From NCBI GenBank assembly GCA_964435475.1, contig CAYSZB010000042.1:1-20380 (forward strand): 20,380 bases of DNA, given 5' to 3'. Origin of the DNA: CAYSZB01 sp964435475 (GTDB lineage Bacteria > Chloroflexota > Anaerolineae > Anaerolineales > Anaerolineaceae). The position numbers were made by a program, and so were the translations under genes. Positions within the stretch are counted from its first letter, which is position 1, and every line of letters starts with the position of its first letter. Below, piece after piece: positions 1 through 7,399 of the stretch. The notes beneath the pieces were generated by a model, which made no database searches, was not told the origin of the DNA, and saw only the letters and a list, made by a program, of their open reading frames with translations.

Positions 1-108
1 CTATCAGGATTCAAAATCAGGGGAATTTATTGAGAATTCAGGCGATTGTCGGGTGGTCTAAGCTCCACCCTCTTGTCACTTTCATCAATTTTTTTCCCCC
101 CCACTTTC

Positions 109-157
109 TTGCGAAAACCCGCCCCCGCGGTTATCATTACATAGAACAAATGAACTA
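109..157 (+). promoter_or_regulatory. Promoter plus LexA-like operator, copy 1
   Basis: TTGCGA (109-114) is followed after 17 bp by TATCAT (132-137), and 4 bp later by the dyad TAGAAC-AAAT-GAACTA (142-157). The left half fits TAGAAC exactly; the right half departs from GTTCTA at two bases, so this is the weakest of the four dyads. The dyad covers the expected transcription start, a position suited to repression. The same TTGCG / TATNNT / TAGAAC order recurs at three other places in the window. The LexA assignment is inferred from the resemblance to the Gram-positive SOS box GAAC-N4-GTTC. Confidence 0.6.
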
Positions 158-191
158 ATAATCTGTCAACCAGAAGGAGCCCGTCGCCCGT

Positions 192-1292
192 TTGCCCGTC
201 TCAACCTCCAAACCGCAATATCTCACCGCCCGCCAGGTCGTCACCCAAAACGCATCCCCCATCACCTGGCTCATCCCCGACCGCCTCGTCGCCCCGGGTC
301 TTAACCTCCTTGCCGGTGAGGTCTCCTCCGGCAAGACTCTCCTCGCCCTCGACCTTGCCCTCGGTGTTAGCTCCCGCGGGCTGGCTTGGGGCGGGCTCGA
401 AACTCCCCGCGGCAGGGTCCTCTACCTCAGCCTCGACAACAGCCCCAAAGCCATCAGCCACCGCTTGCAAAGTCTCTGCCGCGGCTACAACATCGAACCG
501 CCCGACGACCTGCACTTCGACTTCAACCTCCACAACCTCGCCGACCCCGCAGAGCAGGATCACCTCAAAGACCGCCTGCATGCCCATGGCTATTCCCTGG
601 TCATCTTCGACATTCTCGTCAGGTATCTCCCCGGTCTGGATGAGAACAACGTCTCAGCCATCGGGCCCATCCTCACTGCCCTCCACCAGCTCACAGTCGA
701 AGACCATGCCGCCATCCTCCTCCTCCATCACCTCAACAAATCCGCCTTCTCATCCGCCAACATCACCATGCGTATCCGCGGTTCCTCAGATATTCTCGCC
801 TCTGTCGATACCGCCCTCAGCCTGACTGTCAGGGCTCCAACCCGCCTCCTCACACAGGTCAAGAACAGCCTGGGTGGCGCAACCGAACTCATCAGCTTCA
901 TAATCAACAATGCCGCCCAAAATGGGGAACTGCTCGATTTCACTCCCCGCGATGAAGAACAGGATTCCCCCCTCGCTACAACCCTCGTCGATATCACCCT
1001 CGATCTCTTCATCCGCATCCTCAAAGCCCAACACAACACCTTCCTGCGTCGCGATGTCCTCGAAAGCTTTCTCCAGGACTTTGGCCAAACCCCCGGTCAG
1101 CGCACTATCGACCAGGCCTTTTCCCACCTCTCCGAAGTGGAAGGCGTCCGCGCCGAGTTTAAAGGTCACTATAAATATTTCGGTTGGTTCGGCGAAGTCG
1201 AAGAGGAAGAAGAGCCCCAGAACGACCTCACTCATCTCGAAGAAGTCATCCGCCAGGCACTCATCAAGCGAAAGATAACCAGACCTTCGTAG
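192..1292 (+). CDS. RepA-like AAA_25 (RecA-fold) ATPase, probable replicative helicase
   Basis: This 366-residue protein has the RecA-fold ATPase core of plasmid and phage RepA-type helicases (AAA_25). The P-loop is AGEVSSGKT at residues 41-49. The Walker B strand is LVIFD, ending at Asp140. The family signature HHLNKS (about 179-184) is followed by RGSSDI (196-201) and a conserved Asp near 206. Residues about 265-330 look like a winged helix, and a run of Glu follows (about 335-341). The start is TTG, 12 bp after AGGAG-type Shine-Dalgarno sequence at 174-179. Codons strongly prefer C at the third position, unlike the genes after 3.6 kb. It stands alone, with its own LexA-like promoter and a repeat array downstream. 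It probably unwinds or loads at a mobile-element origin; an accessory regulatory ATPase is possible. The fold is secure, the role is inferred. Confidence 0.82.
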   Translation: MPVSTSKPQYLTARQVVTQNASPITWLIPDRLVAPGLNLLAGEVSSGKTLLALDLALGVSSRGLAWGGLETPRGRVLYLSLDNSPKAISHRLQSLCRGYNIEPPDDLHFDFNLHNLADPAEQDHLKDRLHAHGYSLVIFDILVRYLPGLDENNVSAIGPILTALHQLTVEDHAAILLLHHLNKSAFSSANITMRIRGSSDILASVDTALSLTVRAPTRLLTQVKNSLGGATELISFIINNAAQNGELLDFTPRDEEQDSPLATTLVDITLDLFIRILKAQHNTFLRRDVLESFLQDFGQTPGQRTIDQAFSHLSEVEGVRAEFKGHYKYFGWFGEVEEEEEPQNDLTHLEEVIRQALIKRKITRPS

Positions 1293-1361
1293 GCTCCTTC
1301 TGTTTCACCTTGCCTGCTTTTGTCAGTCCGATGGAGCGTGGCAACTGACTGTAAAGTGTCA

Positions 1362-1406
1362 TGCCGATTATTCCCCCTTGATAAGAACAAGGGATGCTGA
1401 TCGGCA
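1362..1406. repeat. Nested inverted repeat downstream of the RepA-like gene
   Basis: Outer arms TGCCGAT (1362-1368) and ATCGGCA (1400-1406) enclose inner arms CCCTTG (1375-1380) and CAAGGG (1388-1393) with a 7-nt loop. It lies 70 bp after the RepA-like stop codon and could fold as a two-step hairpin or cruciform. No T-tract follows, so it is not called a terminator. Confidence 0.4.
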
Positions 1407-1410
1407 GGAT

Positions 1411-1740
1411 GGCCCCCGGCTTTTGTAGGTTGTGGTTGAGGGCTGAAAAAAGGTCTCGGATGGTCAATAAATAATCCCCGCATGATTTTGAGTGCCCGAA
1501 ACCCAACACCTTATTTGCGAAAATGGCCTCCGGCTTTTGTAGGTTGTGGTTGAGGGCTGGAAAAAAGGTCTCGGATAGTTGATAATCAATCCCTGCATAA
1601 CCTTAAGTGCCCGAAACCCAACACCTTATTTGCGAAGATGGCCTCCGGCTTTTGTAGGTTGTGGTTGAGGGCTGGAAAAAAGGTCTCGGATAGTTGATAA
1701 TCAATCCCTGCATAACCTTAAGTGCCCGAAACCCAACACC
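1411..1740 (-). repeat. Three tandem copies of a ~115-bp unit containing an 83-84 bp terminal-inverted-repeat element
   Basis: Units begin at about 1411, 1525 and 1640, giving periods of 114 and 115 bp. The second and third are nearly identical and the first is diverged, which points to a recent duplication. Each unit holds a core bounded by TAGGTTGTGGTTGAGGGC and GTGCCCGAAACCCAACA: 1426-1508, 1540-1623 and 1655-1738. Read on the minus strand, each core starts TGTTGGGTTTCGGGC and ends GCCCTCAACCACAACCTA, an imperfect terminal inverted repeat. Single copies of the same bounded core occur on the plus strand at 12461-12543 and 17664-17745. Small open frames across the array are not convincing genes. 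Confidence 0.85.
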
Positions 1741-1805
1741 TCTCACATTGCCTGCCAGGCCACCCGGCCGTCCATGATCACCTTTCACCTTTTCTCCCCA
1801 TCTCC

Positions 1806-1862
1806 TTGCGCAATCCCCCACCCTTGTGGTATGCTATACCTGTAAATAGAACAAATGTACTA
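1806..1862 (+). promoter_or_regulatory. Promoter plus LexA-like operator, copy 2
   Basis: TTGCGCAA starts at 1806. The -10-like TATGCT (1830-1835) follows the hexamer TTGCGC after 18 bp. The dyad TAGAAC-AAAT-GTACTA lies at 1847-1862, with one mismatch to TAGAAC-N4-GTTCTA. It controls the small gene starting at 1912. A potential ATG at 1855 lies inside the dyad and is therefore unlikely to be the translation start. Confidence 0.62.
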
Positions 1863-1873
1863 TATCCTGGATG

Positions 1874-1898
1874 GGATACACCCGATCCGGGTGTATCC
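1874..1898 (+). promoter_or_regulatory. Perfect 10-bp inverted repeat in the leader, abutting the Shine-Dalgarno sequence
   Basis: GGATACACCC (1874-1883) and GGGTGTATCC (1889-1898) are exact reverse complements separated by GATCC. The ribosome-binding site AAAGGAGG (1899-1906) follows with no gap, and the TTG start is at 1912. As RNA this would be a strong hairpin next to the ribosome site; as DNA it could be a second operator. Either would add control beyond the upstream LexA-like dyad. Confidence 0.6.
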
Positions 1899-1911
1899 AA
1901 AGGAGGCCTTA

Positions 1912-2301
1912 TTGACCAAGAAACATCATCATCTCGTCCGCATGTGCCTGAGCGAGGGCGGTCCGATCAGCGACTTCTACGTTGACCACTACACCACCCG
2001 CCAGCGCCGCGACATCTCCGCCTCTCTCAATCGAACCATGTGGGATGAGATCAGCCTGCTGCGAACCGCCATCAAGCAATTCTACGGCGCATCCAGCAAA
2101 GCCAAAGACCCCAAACAGACCCTGCGCATGGCGGTCGAATTGCAGAACATCGGCCTGGCAACCACCCGCCTGGCGCAAGTCATGCAGGTCAACGCTGCGC
2201 TCATCAGCACCGGGAAGTCCGACTCCCTGGCTGCCCTCAATGAAGCCCTCGATAACGTGCTGACTGAACTCGAATCCGGCGAGGAGAGAGCCCTGCTGTG
2301 A
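1912..2301 (+). CDS. Small helical protein of unknown function, LexA-like promoter
   Basis: I do not recognise a family for this 129-residue protein. The start is taken as TTG at 1912 because AAAGGAGG ends 5 bp upstream; the in-frame ATG at 1855 falls inside the operator. The sequence is mostly helical in character, with a basic, His-rich N-terminus (TKKHHHLVRM), a motif GGPISDFYVDHYTTRQR near residues 16-33, and amphipathic Leu/Ala-rich helices (RMAVELQNIGLATTRLAQVM). No membrane segment or signal peptide is seen. Its promoter module is shared with the RepA-like, replisome-organizer and holin-terminase-lysozyme genes, so a phage or mobile-element role is inferred. A small-terminase-like DNA-binding subunit is one possibility, with no direct motif support. 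Confidence 0.72.
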   Translation: MTKKHHHLVRMCLSEGGPISDFYVDHYTTRQRRDISASLNRTMWDEISLLRTAIKQFYGASSKAKDPKQTLRMAVELQNIGLATTRLAQVMQVNAALISTGKSDSLAALNEALDNVLTELESGEERALL

Positions 2302-2394
2302 ACAAAAGATTGCAATTTCGCACCACCCCCTTATCCTCTGGATTGCAGTGCAATTTTGCGATCTTCTGCTGCGCCCACCGCCCCCACTCACTGG

Positions 2395-2400
2395 TAAAAT
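2395..2400 (+). promoter_or_regulatory. Likely -10 element for a leaderless transcript
   Basis: TAAAAT ends 7 bp before the ATG at 2408 and no Shine-Dalgarno sequence lies between. Transcription would then start at or next to the start codon. No convincing -35 is visible 17 bp upstream. Confidence 0.42.
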
Positions 2401-2407
2401 TGAACCC

Positions 2408-3616
2408 ATGACCCAAACGCCCACCCTCACCCTGCAAGCCGCGCGCAACCTGGCCCTCGCCGCCCAGGGTCTCCTCACCCCGCCCGCCGAACCCGCCAGC
2501 AAAGCCGCCCTTCTTCAAACCATCCGCCGCCTGCACGCCCTGCAGATCGACACCATCAACATCGTCGAGCGCGCTCCTTACCACACGCTCTTCACCCGCG
2601 TGGGCGCCTACCCCAAAGCCTGGCTGGAAGAACTGTTAGCCGAAGGGCAGCTCTTTGAATACTGGGCGCATGCCGCCTGCTTCCTGCCCATCGAGGACTA
2701 CCCCATCTACCGCCGCGTCATGCTGGATGACCGCGTCGGTTGGGATAATATCAAGCAGTGGGGCGGCGAGAACCAACCGGTGCTGGACGCCGTCATGACG
2801 CACATCCGCCAATACGGCCCCGCCCGCTCGGCCGATTTTGAACGTCCCAAGAGCGGCGGCGGCTGGTGGAACTGGAAATCCGAAAAAGTCGCCTTGGAAT
2901 ACCTTTTCACGAAGGGCGACCTGATGATCGCCCGCCGCGAGAAGTTCCAGCGCGTCTATGACCTGCGTGAACGCGTTCTGCCTGCCTGGGATGACAGCCG
3001 CGCTCTGCCTTACGCAGATGCCCTGCAGCGCCAGGTGCTCAATGCGGTCAAAGCGCTGGGTGCAGCCCGCGAAGACTGGGTGGCGACCTATTTCTACCTG
3101 CCCAAAGAGCCGGTCAGCAGCCTCCTCAGGCAATTATCCGCCGAAGGTCAGCTCACTCCCATCAGCGTGGAGGGTCTCAACAGCAAGCCCTTCTACCTGC
3201 ACCCGGATAATCTTGATTTGCTCGGCCAGGCTTTGCATAACGACCTGCCCGCCACACATACAGCCATCCTCTCACCCTTTGACAACCTGCTCAATGACCG
3301 CGCCCGCACCAAGGCACTCTTCAACTTCGATTACACCATCGAGTGCTACACCCCCTCAGCCAAACGCATCTACGGCTACTTCTGCCTGCCCATCCTGTGG
3401 CGCGGGCAGCTTGTCGGGCGGGTGGACGCCAAAGCCTGGCGCAAGGAGCGCACACTCGAGGCGATCAGCCTCTACCTTGAGCCCGGGGTGACCATCATTG
3501 ACCAGCTGATCGAAGACCTGCGCCGGGTGCTGCAGGCTTACGCCGCCTGGCAGGGTTTGGACGAGGTGCGCATCACCCGCACCCAACCCGAAAGCCTGAA
3601 GGAGCGCCTTTCATGA
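2408..3616 (+). CDS. YcaQ/AlkX-like crosslink-repair DNA glycosylase (winged-helix HTH_42 family)
   Basis: This 402-residue protein matches the HTH_42/YcaQ family, monofunctional glycosylases that remove bulky or crosslinked N-alkyl purines from DNA. The stretch LHALQIDTINIVERA carries Gln46-Ile-Asp48, which fits the catalytic Q-x-D of the YcaQ/AlkX branch rather than the QxQ of AlkZ. Other family-like stretches are LFEYWAHAACFLP (about 82-94) and SPFDNLLNDRARTKALF. Length is normal for the family. The start at 2408 is chosen because the upstream extension has no ribosome site and a TAAAAT element lies 7 bp before this ATG. The stop overlaps the Nudix start as ATGA, so the two are translationally coupled. 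Pairing with a Nudix hydrolase suggests a nucleic-acid damage and nucleotide clean-up operon. Confidence 0.85.
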   Translation: MTQTPTLTLQAARNLALAAQGLLTPPAEPASKAALLQTIRRLHALQIDTINIVERAPYHTLFTRVGAYPKAWLEELLAEGQLFEYWAHAACFLPIEDYPIYRRVMLDDRVGWDNIKQWGGENQPVLDAVMTHIRQYGPARSADFERPKSGGGWWNWKSEKVALEYLFTKGDLMIARREKFQRVYDLRERVLPAWDDSRALPYADALQRQVLNAVKALGAAREDWVATYFYLPKEPVSSLLRQLSAEGQLTPISVEGLNSKPFYLHPDNLDLLGQALHNDLPATHTAILSPFDNLLNDRARTKALFNFDYTIECYTPSAKRIYGYFCLPILWRGQLVGRVDAKAWRKERTLEAISLYLEPGVTIIDQLIEDLRRVLQAYAAWQGLDEVRITRTQPESLKERLS

Positions 3617-4110
3617 TCGTGCAGCCTATTTTCGTGATGTGCTACCTGCGGCGTGATGATCACCTGCTGATGATCCACCGCAACAAAGCGCCCAACAAAG
3701 GCAAGTGGAACTGCGTGGGCGGGCACATCGAGCCGGGTGAGACGCCCCTTCAGGCCTGTCTGCGCGAAGTGTGGGAAGAGACCGGTTTCACCATCGCTGA
3801 CCCTGCTTTCCACGGGCTGCTCACCTGGGAAGGTTTCGAGATCCCGCTGGGCGGTCTTTACATCTTCTCAAGCCCTGCCCCCGATGGGCTGGAGCCCGTC
3901 TCCAACGGCGAGGGCGACCTGGAGTGGAAGACGGTCCAATGGGTCCTGAGCGCGGACGAGGTCGTCGACAACCTGCACCTGGTCACGCCCCATGTCCTGG
4001 CACATGAGCCGGCAATGCAGTATCATTTCATTTACCAGGACATGCAGATGTGCGGCTCACAGTTCAGCCCCCTGCCCGACTGGGTGGACATCCACCGGCC
4101 TTTAACCTGA
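3613..4110 (+). CDS. Nudix hydrolase (MutT-like)
   Basis: This 165-residue protein has a complete Nudix box (GX5EX7REUXEEXGU) at residues 37-59: Gly37, Glu43, Arg51-Glu52, Glu55-Glu56 and Gly58. The Glu residues bind Mg2+ for cleavage of a nucleoside-diphosphate-linked substrate. The N-terminal strand pattern (PIFVMCYLRRDDHLLMIHR) resembles 8-oxo-dGTP diphosphatases, but the substrate cannot be fixed from sequence. The ATG overlaps the glycosylase stop, and AAGGAGCG (3599-3606) provides the ribosome site. A GNAT gene follows 26 bp later. The protein is cytoplasmic, with no signal peptide. Confidence 0.9.
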   Translation: MIVQPIFVMCYLRRDDHLLMIHRNKAPNKGKWNCVGGHIEPGETPLQACLREVWEETGFTIADPAFHGLLTWEGFEIPLGGLYIFSSPAPDGLEPVSNGEGDLEWKTVQWVLSADEVVDNLHLVTPHVLAHEPAMQYHFIYQDMQMCGSQFSPLPDWVDIHRPLT

Positions 4111-4136
4111 CCATTCCTGCGAAAGGAGACCCTGCC

Positions 4137-4604
4137 ATGGAATACAAGAGAGACAACTTCCTGATCAGCACCGACAAAAGCCACCTGCAGATCGATGTGA
4201 TCGTCCGATACCTGCAGAACAAAGCCTACTGGGCTTTGGAACGCCCGACTGCCATCATTGAGAAGTCCATCGCCAATTCGCTGTGTTTCGGGCTGTTTGC
4301 CGGGGAGGACCAGGTGGGCTTTGCCCGCGTGGTGACCGACCTGGCGACCTTTGCCTACCTGTGTGACGTCTTCGTTTTGGATGACTGGCAGGGACGTGGG
4401 CTGGGCAAATGGCTCATCGAGACACTGGTGTCTTACCTGGATGAGCACGGCGTTTCATGGACCATGCTGGCAACACGCGATGCGCATGAACTGTATGGCG
4501 AATACGGGGGATTTCAGAAACTCTACCTGCCGGAGAAGTGGATGGGGCGCTCCAACCCCAACCTGCTGCGGGCGCAACCGGACGACGGCATCATCGAGAT
4601 CTGA
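4137..4604 (+). CDS. GNAT-family N-acetyltransferase
   Basis: This 155-residue protein has the GNAT fold, which moves an acetyl group from acetyl-CoA to an amine. Motif A is QGRGLGKW at residues 85-92, the pyrophosphate-binding loop. It is preceded by the typical strand FAYLCDVFVLDDW. FGLFAGEDQVGFARVVTD (about 51-68) fits the first strands of small GNATs. The acceptor is unknown. The ATG at 4137 follows GAAAGGAG (4121-4128); a longer in-frame start at 4050 overlaps the Nudix gene and has no ribosome site. It is probably the last gene of the glycosylase-Nudix operon, 26 bp behind the Nudix stop. It is convergent with the next gene, 15 bp away. Confidence 0.88.
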   Translation: MEYKRDNFLISTDKSHLQIDVIVRYLQNKAYWALERPTAIIEKSIANSLCFGLFAGEDQVGFARVVTDLATFAYLCDVFVLDDWQGRGLGKWLIETLVSYLDEHGVSWTMLATRDAHELYGEYGGFQKLYLPEKWMGRSNPNLLRAQPDDGIIEI

Positions 4605-4619
4605 GTTCGGGGGAATTGA

Positions 4620-5159
4620 TCACCCTTGCAGGGTGAACTGGTGCGTGACCTGGTATTCACCACTGGGTAGCTTGCTGATATAGGCCAGGTTGTCAATTTT
4701 CATTGTGCAGTCAAAGTGCTTGCTTCGCAAAAAGCGCAACACAGCCGGCAGCTGGGCATTGGTCAGGTCCTGGTATGCCAGGGTGATGTGTGGGCGCCAC
4801 AACGGTGGGCTGTAGAGCACGTTCTGCCCGCTTGAAAATGGCAGAACGCGCTGCCAGACGTGCAGATGGGTGCACAGCAGGTGCGGGCGGCGCAGCACCC
4901 GGATGTAGACGACCGGGCTTTCGCCTTCGAACACCCCGATGCCCCTGGCGATCACCTCGAAGGGGCGGGTATGGGCGGCAAGTTCTTCCAGGGCGGGAAA
5001 GAGTTCCTGTTCAGTGTAGCTTTCAGCCACCTGGTAGGAAAAGTGCGGCAGGGGGGTGATGTTAACACCCTTGATGCCAAAATGTGCTTCCAACTCACCC
5101 CACAGGGCGGTGATGCGGTCAAAATAGGGCTGCGGCAGGATCGAAACCAGTCCCGGCAT
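4620..5159 (-). CDS. 2'-5' RNA ligase / 2H phosphoesterase superfamily protein
   Basis: This 179-residue protein carries the two catalytic His-x-Ser/Thr motifs of the 2H superfamily: His39-Phe-Ser41 (within PLPHFSYQ) and His124-Ile-Thr126 (within WRPHITLAYQ). Their 85-residue spacing and the protein length match the family. Members hydrolyse or form 2'-5' phosphodiester or cyclic phosphate bonds; the substrate is often unknown. The gene runs against the GNAT gene and diverges from the GH114 lipoprotein. A short hairpin (4620-4636) overlaps its stop codon. The ribosome site before the ATG is weak. Confidence 0.87.
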   Translation of the reverse strand: MPGLVSILPQPYFDRITALWGELEAHFGIKGVNITPLPHFSYQVAESYTEQELFPALEELAAHTRPFEVIARGIGVFEGESPVVYIRVLRRPHLLCTHLHVWQRVLPFSSGQNVLYSPPLWRPHITLAYQDLTNAQLPAVLRFLRSKHFDCTMKIDNLAYISKLPSGEYQVTHQFTLQG

Positions 5160-5218
5160 GGTTGTTTCTCGCTTTGTTTTCCAGTTTGAGCCATTATATC
5201 AGGCCTGGACGCTTATGC

Positions 5219-5224
5219 TAAAAT
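5219..5224 (+). promoter_or_regulatory. Possible -10 element close to the GH114 start
   Basis: TAAAAT lies 14 bp before the chosen ATG (5239), with in-frame ATG codons also at 5215 and 5227. No Shine-Dalgarno sequence is visible. The transcript is probably leaderless or has a very short leader. Confidence 0.3.
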
Positions 5225-5238
5225 GCATGCATCAGATC

Positions 5239-6093
5239 ATGAAACGCTTGTTGTTCAGTATAACTAGTATTTTGATGTACATTGGCTGTTTATCAGCCTG
5301 CCGACCGCTGGCTGTTCCTGCCGCGCCGCCCGATGCACCGCTGCCGGTCTCCGCAAGCACCCCGCAGGCGGAGGGGAAGGGCTGGTGGCGTCCACAGCCG
5401 GGTTTGGCCTGGCAGACGCAGTTCAGCGATCCCCTGGAGGTTATCCCCGGCATGCAGGTCTATACCCTGGACCTGTTTGAGACCACACCAGAGCAGGTGG
5501 CTGAGTTGCATACCCGGGGAGCAAGGGTGGTGTGCTATATCAGCATGGGTTCCTGGGAGGATTGGCGGGCGGATGCTGACCTGGTCCCGGAAAGCGTCAT
5601 TGGCCGCAAATACCGCGGCTGGGCGGGCGAACGGTGGCTGGATATCCGCCGGGTGGATCTGCTGGCACCGATCCTGTCTGCCCGCCTGGACCTGTGCGCG
5701 GCAAAGGGTTTTGATGGCGTTGAACCGGACAACCTGGATGGGTTCCTCAATAAAACAGGTTTTGCTCTCACTTATGATGATCAACTGGCATTTAACCGCT
5801 GGGTGGCAGACCAGGCACATACCCGCGGGTTGGCGGTTGGCTTGAAGAACGACCTCGACCAGGCGCAGGACCTGGTGGCGTGGTTCGATTGGGCGGTGCT
5901 GGAGGAATGCCTGGTGGAAGGCACCTGTGATCTTGCCAACCCCTTCCCCGTTGATGGCAAACCAGTGGTCATGATGGAATATACCGACCAGCGAGTGGAC
6001 CGGGAGGAGATGTGCAGTGTGGCAGCCAGGCTGGGCTTTAGCGCCATGTTGAAAGACCGTGAACTGACTGCCTGGCGCGAGGGCTGCCCCTAG
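5239..6093 (+). CDS. GH114-type lipoprotein (endo-alpha-1,4-polygalactosaminidase-like)
   Basis: Starting at MKRLLFS, the protein has 284 residues. A hydrophobic signal (about 4-17) leads to the lipobox LSAC, with Cys21 as the lipidated residue. A Pro/Ala-rich linker follows. From about residue 49 a TIM-barrel domain fits GH114: YTLDLFE, CYISMGSWEDWR (99-110), GFDGVEPDNLDGF (157-169) with Asp159, Glu162 and Asp164, and LKNDL further on. GH114 enzymes cut galactosamine-rich polysaccharides, so a cell-surface role in exopolysaccharide or matrix turnover is likely. Alternative ATGs at 5215 and 5227 are in frame but would lengthen the signal's n-region awkwardly. The gene stands upstream of a LysM/M23 gene with its own promoter. 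Confidence 0.83.
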   Translation: MKRLLFSITSILMYIGCLSACRPLAVPAAPPDAPLPVSASTPQAEGKGWWRPQPGLAWQTQFSDPLEVIPGMQVYTLDLFETTPEQVAELHTRGARVVCYISMGSWEDWRADADLVPESVIGRKYRGWAGERWLDIRRVDLLAPILSARLDLCAAKGFDGVEPDNLDGFLNKTGFALTYDDQLAFNRWVADQAHTRGLAVGLKNDLDQAQDLVAWFDWAVLEECLVEGTCDLANPFPVDGKPVVMMEYTDQRVDREEMCSVAARLGFSAMLKDRELTAWREGCP

Positions 6094-6098
6094 CGGGC

Positions 6099-6127
6099 TT
6101 GAGGTCACCCCGGACTCATGATATGAT
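6099..6127 (+). promoter_or_regulatory. Sigma70-type promoter for a leaderless transcript
   Basis: TTGAGG (6099-6104), 17 bp, then TATGAT (6122-6127). The ATG of the LysM/M23 gene is at 6136, only 8 bp after the -10, with no ribosome-binding site. Confidence 0.5.
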
Positions 6128-6135
6128 GCATAACA

Positions 6136-7350
6136 ATGACTGAAAACAGGCCAAATCCCTTGCCTGGCAAGGGTCAAATCTCCATTCCAGGGGCTCCTTC
6201 AAAGCCGGAAGGCGAAACTGAAGTTGAGCAGACCCTGACCCTCTGGCAGAAACTGCAGCAGATGCACCTGTCTGATCTGGTGACCAGGTCTGGCATGGTG
6301 CTGGCCACGCTTTTACTCTCCCTGCTGGTGATCTGGGTGATGGGGCGCTACTATCCGCACAGCATCAGCCGCTCTGATCTGCTGGCACGGGGCAACGCAC
6401 TGCCTGCTGTCACACCCACCGCCCCCGCTGAACTGCCCGAGCTGTCACTTTTACCCGCAGGCGCAGCTGTGGACGGGTTGTCGCGCCAGGCATCCCTGCA
6501 CACCATCCTGCCATCCCGCGGACGCAATGAGATGCTGGCATATACCGTTGTGCCGGGTGACACGCTCTTCTCGATCGCCGAACATTTTGGCCTGCAGCCC
6601 GAAACGATCCTGTGGGGCAACCGCTACACCCTGGGCGAAGACCCGCACACCATCTATCCCGGCCAGGTGCTCAACATCCTGCCGATGGACGGCGTGATCC
6701 ACAAGTGGAGCGCCGGTGAGGGCCTCAACGGGGTTGCCGGTTTTTACGAAGTGACCCCCGAAACCATCATCAACTATGCCCCCAACGGGCTGAGCATGGC
6801 GACCATTGGCGACCTGGCTGACCCCAACATCCCCGAAGGCAAAATGCTGATCATCCCCGGTGGCAGGGGCGTTTTCACCGACTGGCGCACCCCACGCATC
6901 ACACGCACCGACCCGGCGCGGGCATCCTACGTTGGGGCGGGGGCTTGCAGCGGTTCTTACAACGGCATCAGCGGCACGCTGAATTTCTTCTGGCCGACCA
7001 ACACCCGCTACCTCTCGGGCTATGATTATGCACCCGCCACCAACCACTTCGGCATCGACATTACCGGCGAGACGGGCGACCCGATTTATGCGTCTGACAG
7101 CGGCGTTGTGGTCTATGCCGGCTGGAATGACTGGGGCTATGGCGAGATGATCGTCATCGACCACGGTTTCGGCTGGCAAACGCTCTATGCCCACCTCAGC
7201 GTGGTCAACGTGGGCTGCGGGCAGGAGGTCTACCGCGGTGATGTGATCGGCCTGATGGGCTCCACCGGAAATTCCAGCGGTTCCCACCTGCATTTCGAGA
7301 TCCGCAGCGATGAATACGGGCGGGTCAACCCCTGGGATATGCTGCAGTAG
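6136..7350 (+). CDS. LysM and M23 peptidase domain protein, membrane-anchored
   Basis: This 404-residue protein has a cytoplasmic N-terminus (1-52), one membrane helix (about 54-69) and an outside portion. LysM spans about 135-182 (YTVVPGDTLFSIAEHFGL), and a LysM-like segment spans about 188-241 (WSAGEGLNGVAGFYEV). The C-terminal M23 (lysostaphin/LytM) domain covers about 285-404. Its zinc and catalytic residues are visible: His304 and Asp308 in NHFGIDITG, His353 in YAHLS, and His384/His386 in SGSHLHFEIR. All expected residues are present, so it should be an active peptidoglycan endopeptidase in wall remodelling or division. It probably has its own leaderless promoter. Confidence 0.92.
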   Translation: MTENRPNPLPGKGQISIPGAPSKPEGETEVEQTLTLWQKLQQMHLSDLVTRSGMVLATLLLSLLVIWVMGRYYPHSISRSDLLARGNALPAVTPTAPAELPELSLLPAGAAVDGLSRQASLHTILPSRGRNEMLAYTVVPGDTLFSIAEHFGLQPETILWGNRYTLGEDPHTIYPGQVLNILPMDGVIHKWSAGEGLNGVAGFYEVTPETIINYAPNGLSMATIGDLADPNIPEGKMLIIPGGRGVFTDWRTPRITRTDPARASYVGAGACSGSYNGISGTLNFFWPTNTRYLSGYDYAPATNHFGIDITGETGDPIYASDSGVVVYAGWNDWGYGEMIVIDHGFGWQTLYAHLSVVNVGCGQEVYRGDVIGLMGSTGNSSGSHLHFEIRSDEYGRVNPWDMLQ

Positions 7351-7387
7351 CCTTTCCGTCGGGGATGCAGGCGCAGGGTCGTTGTGC

Positions 7388-7393
7388 TAAAAT
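7388..7393 (+). promoter_or_regulatory. Likely -10 element for a leaderless transcript
   Basis: TAAAAT ends 6 bp before the ATG at 7400; no Shine-Dalgarno sequence is present. The spacing equals that before the priA gene. Confidence 0.42.
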
Positions 7394-7399
7394 AATCTT

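Noticed and set aside
51..70. GGGTGG / CCACCC stem near the left edge as a terminator for an upstream gene
   Set aside because: The T-run begins about 18 bp after the stem and no upstream gene is visible in the window.
1855..1911. Upstream ATG start for the small gene at 1912
   Set aside because: This ATG lies within the operator dyad and has no ribosome site, whereas AAAGGAGG stands 5 bp before the TTG at 1912.
2309..2364. Loose inverted repeat GATTGCAATTTCGCA / TGCAATTTTGCGATC upstream of the glycosylase gene
   Set aside because: Only 11 of 15 positions pair and no second copy is seen, so an operator claim is not justified.
4620..4636. Hairpin TCACCCT-TGC-AGGGTGA as a terminator between convergent genes
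   Set aside because: It overlaps the stop codon of the 2H gene and has no T-run on either side; the stem is only 7 bp.
5293..6177. Minus-strand open frame opposite the GH114 gene
   Set aside because: The plus strand encodes a full lipobox and GH114 motifs; the antisense frame has no motif or ribosome site.
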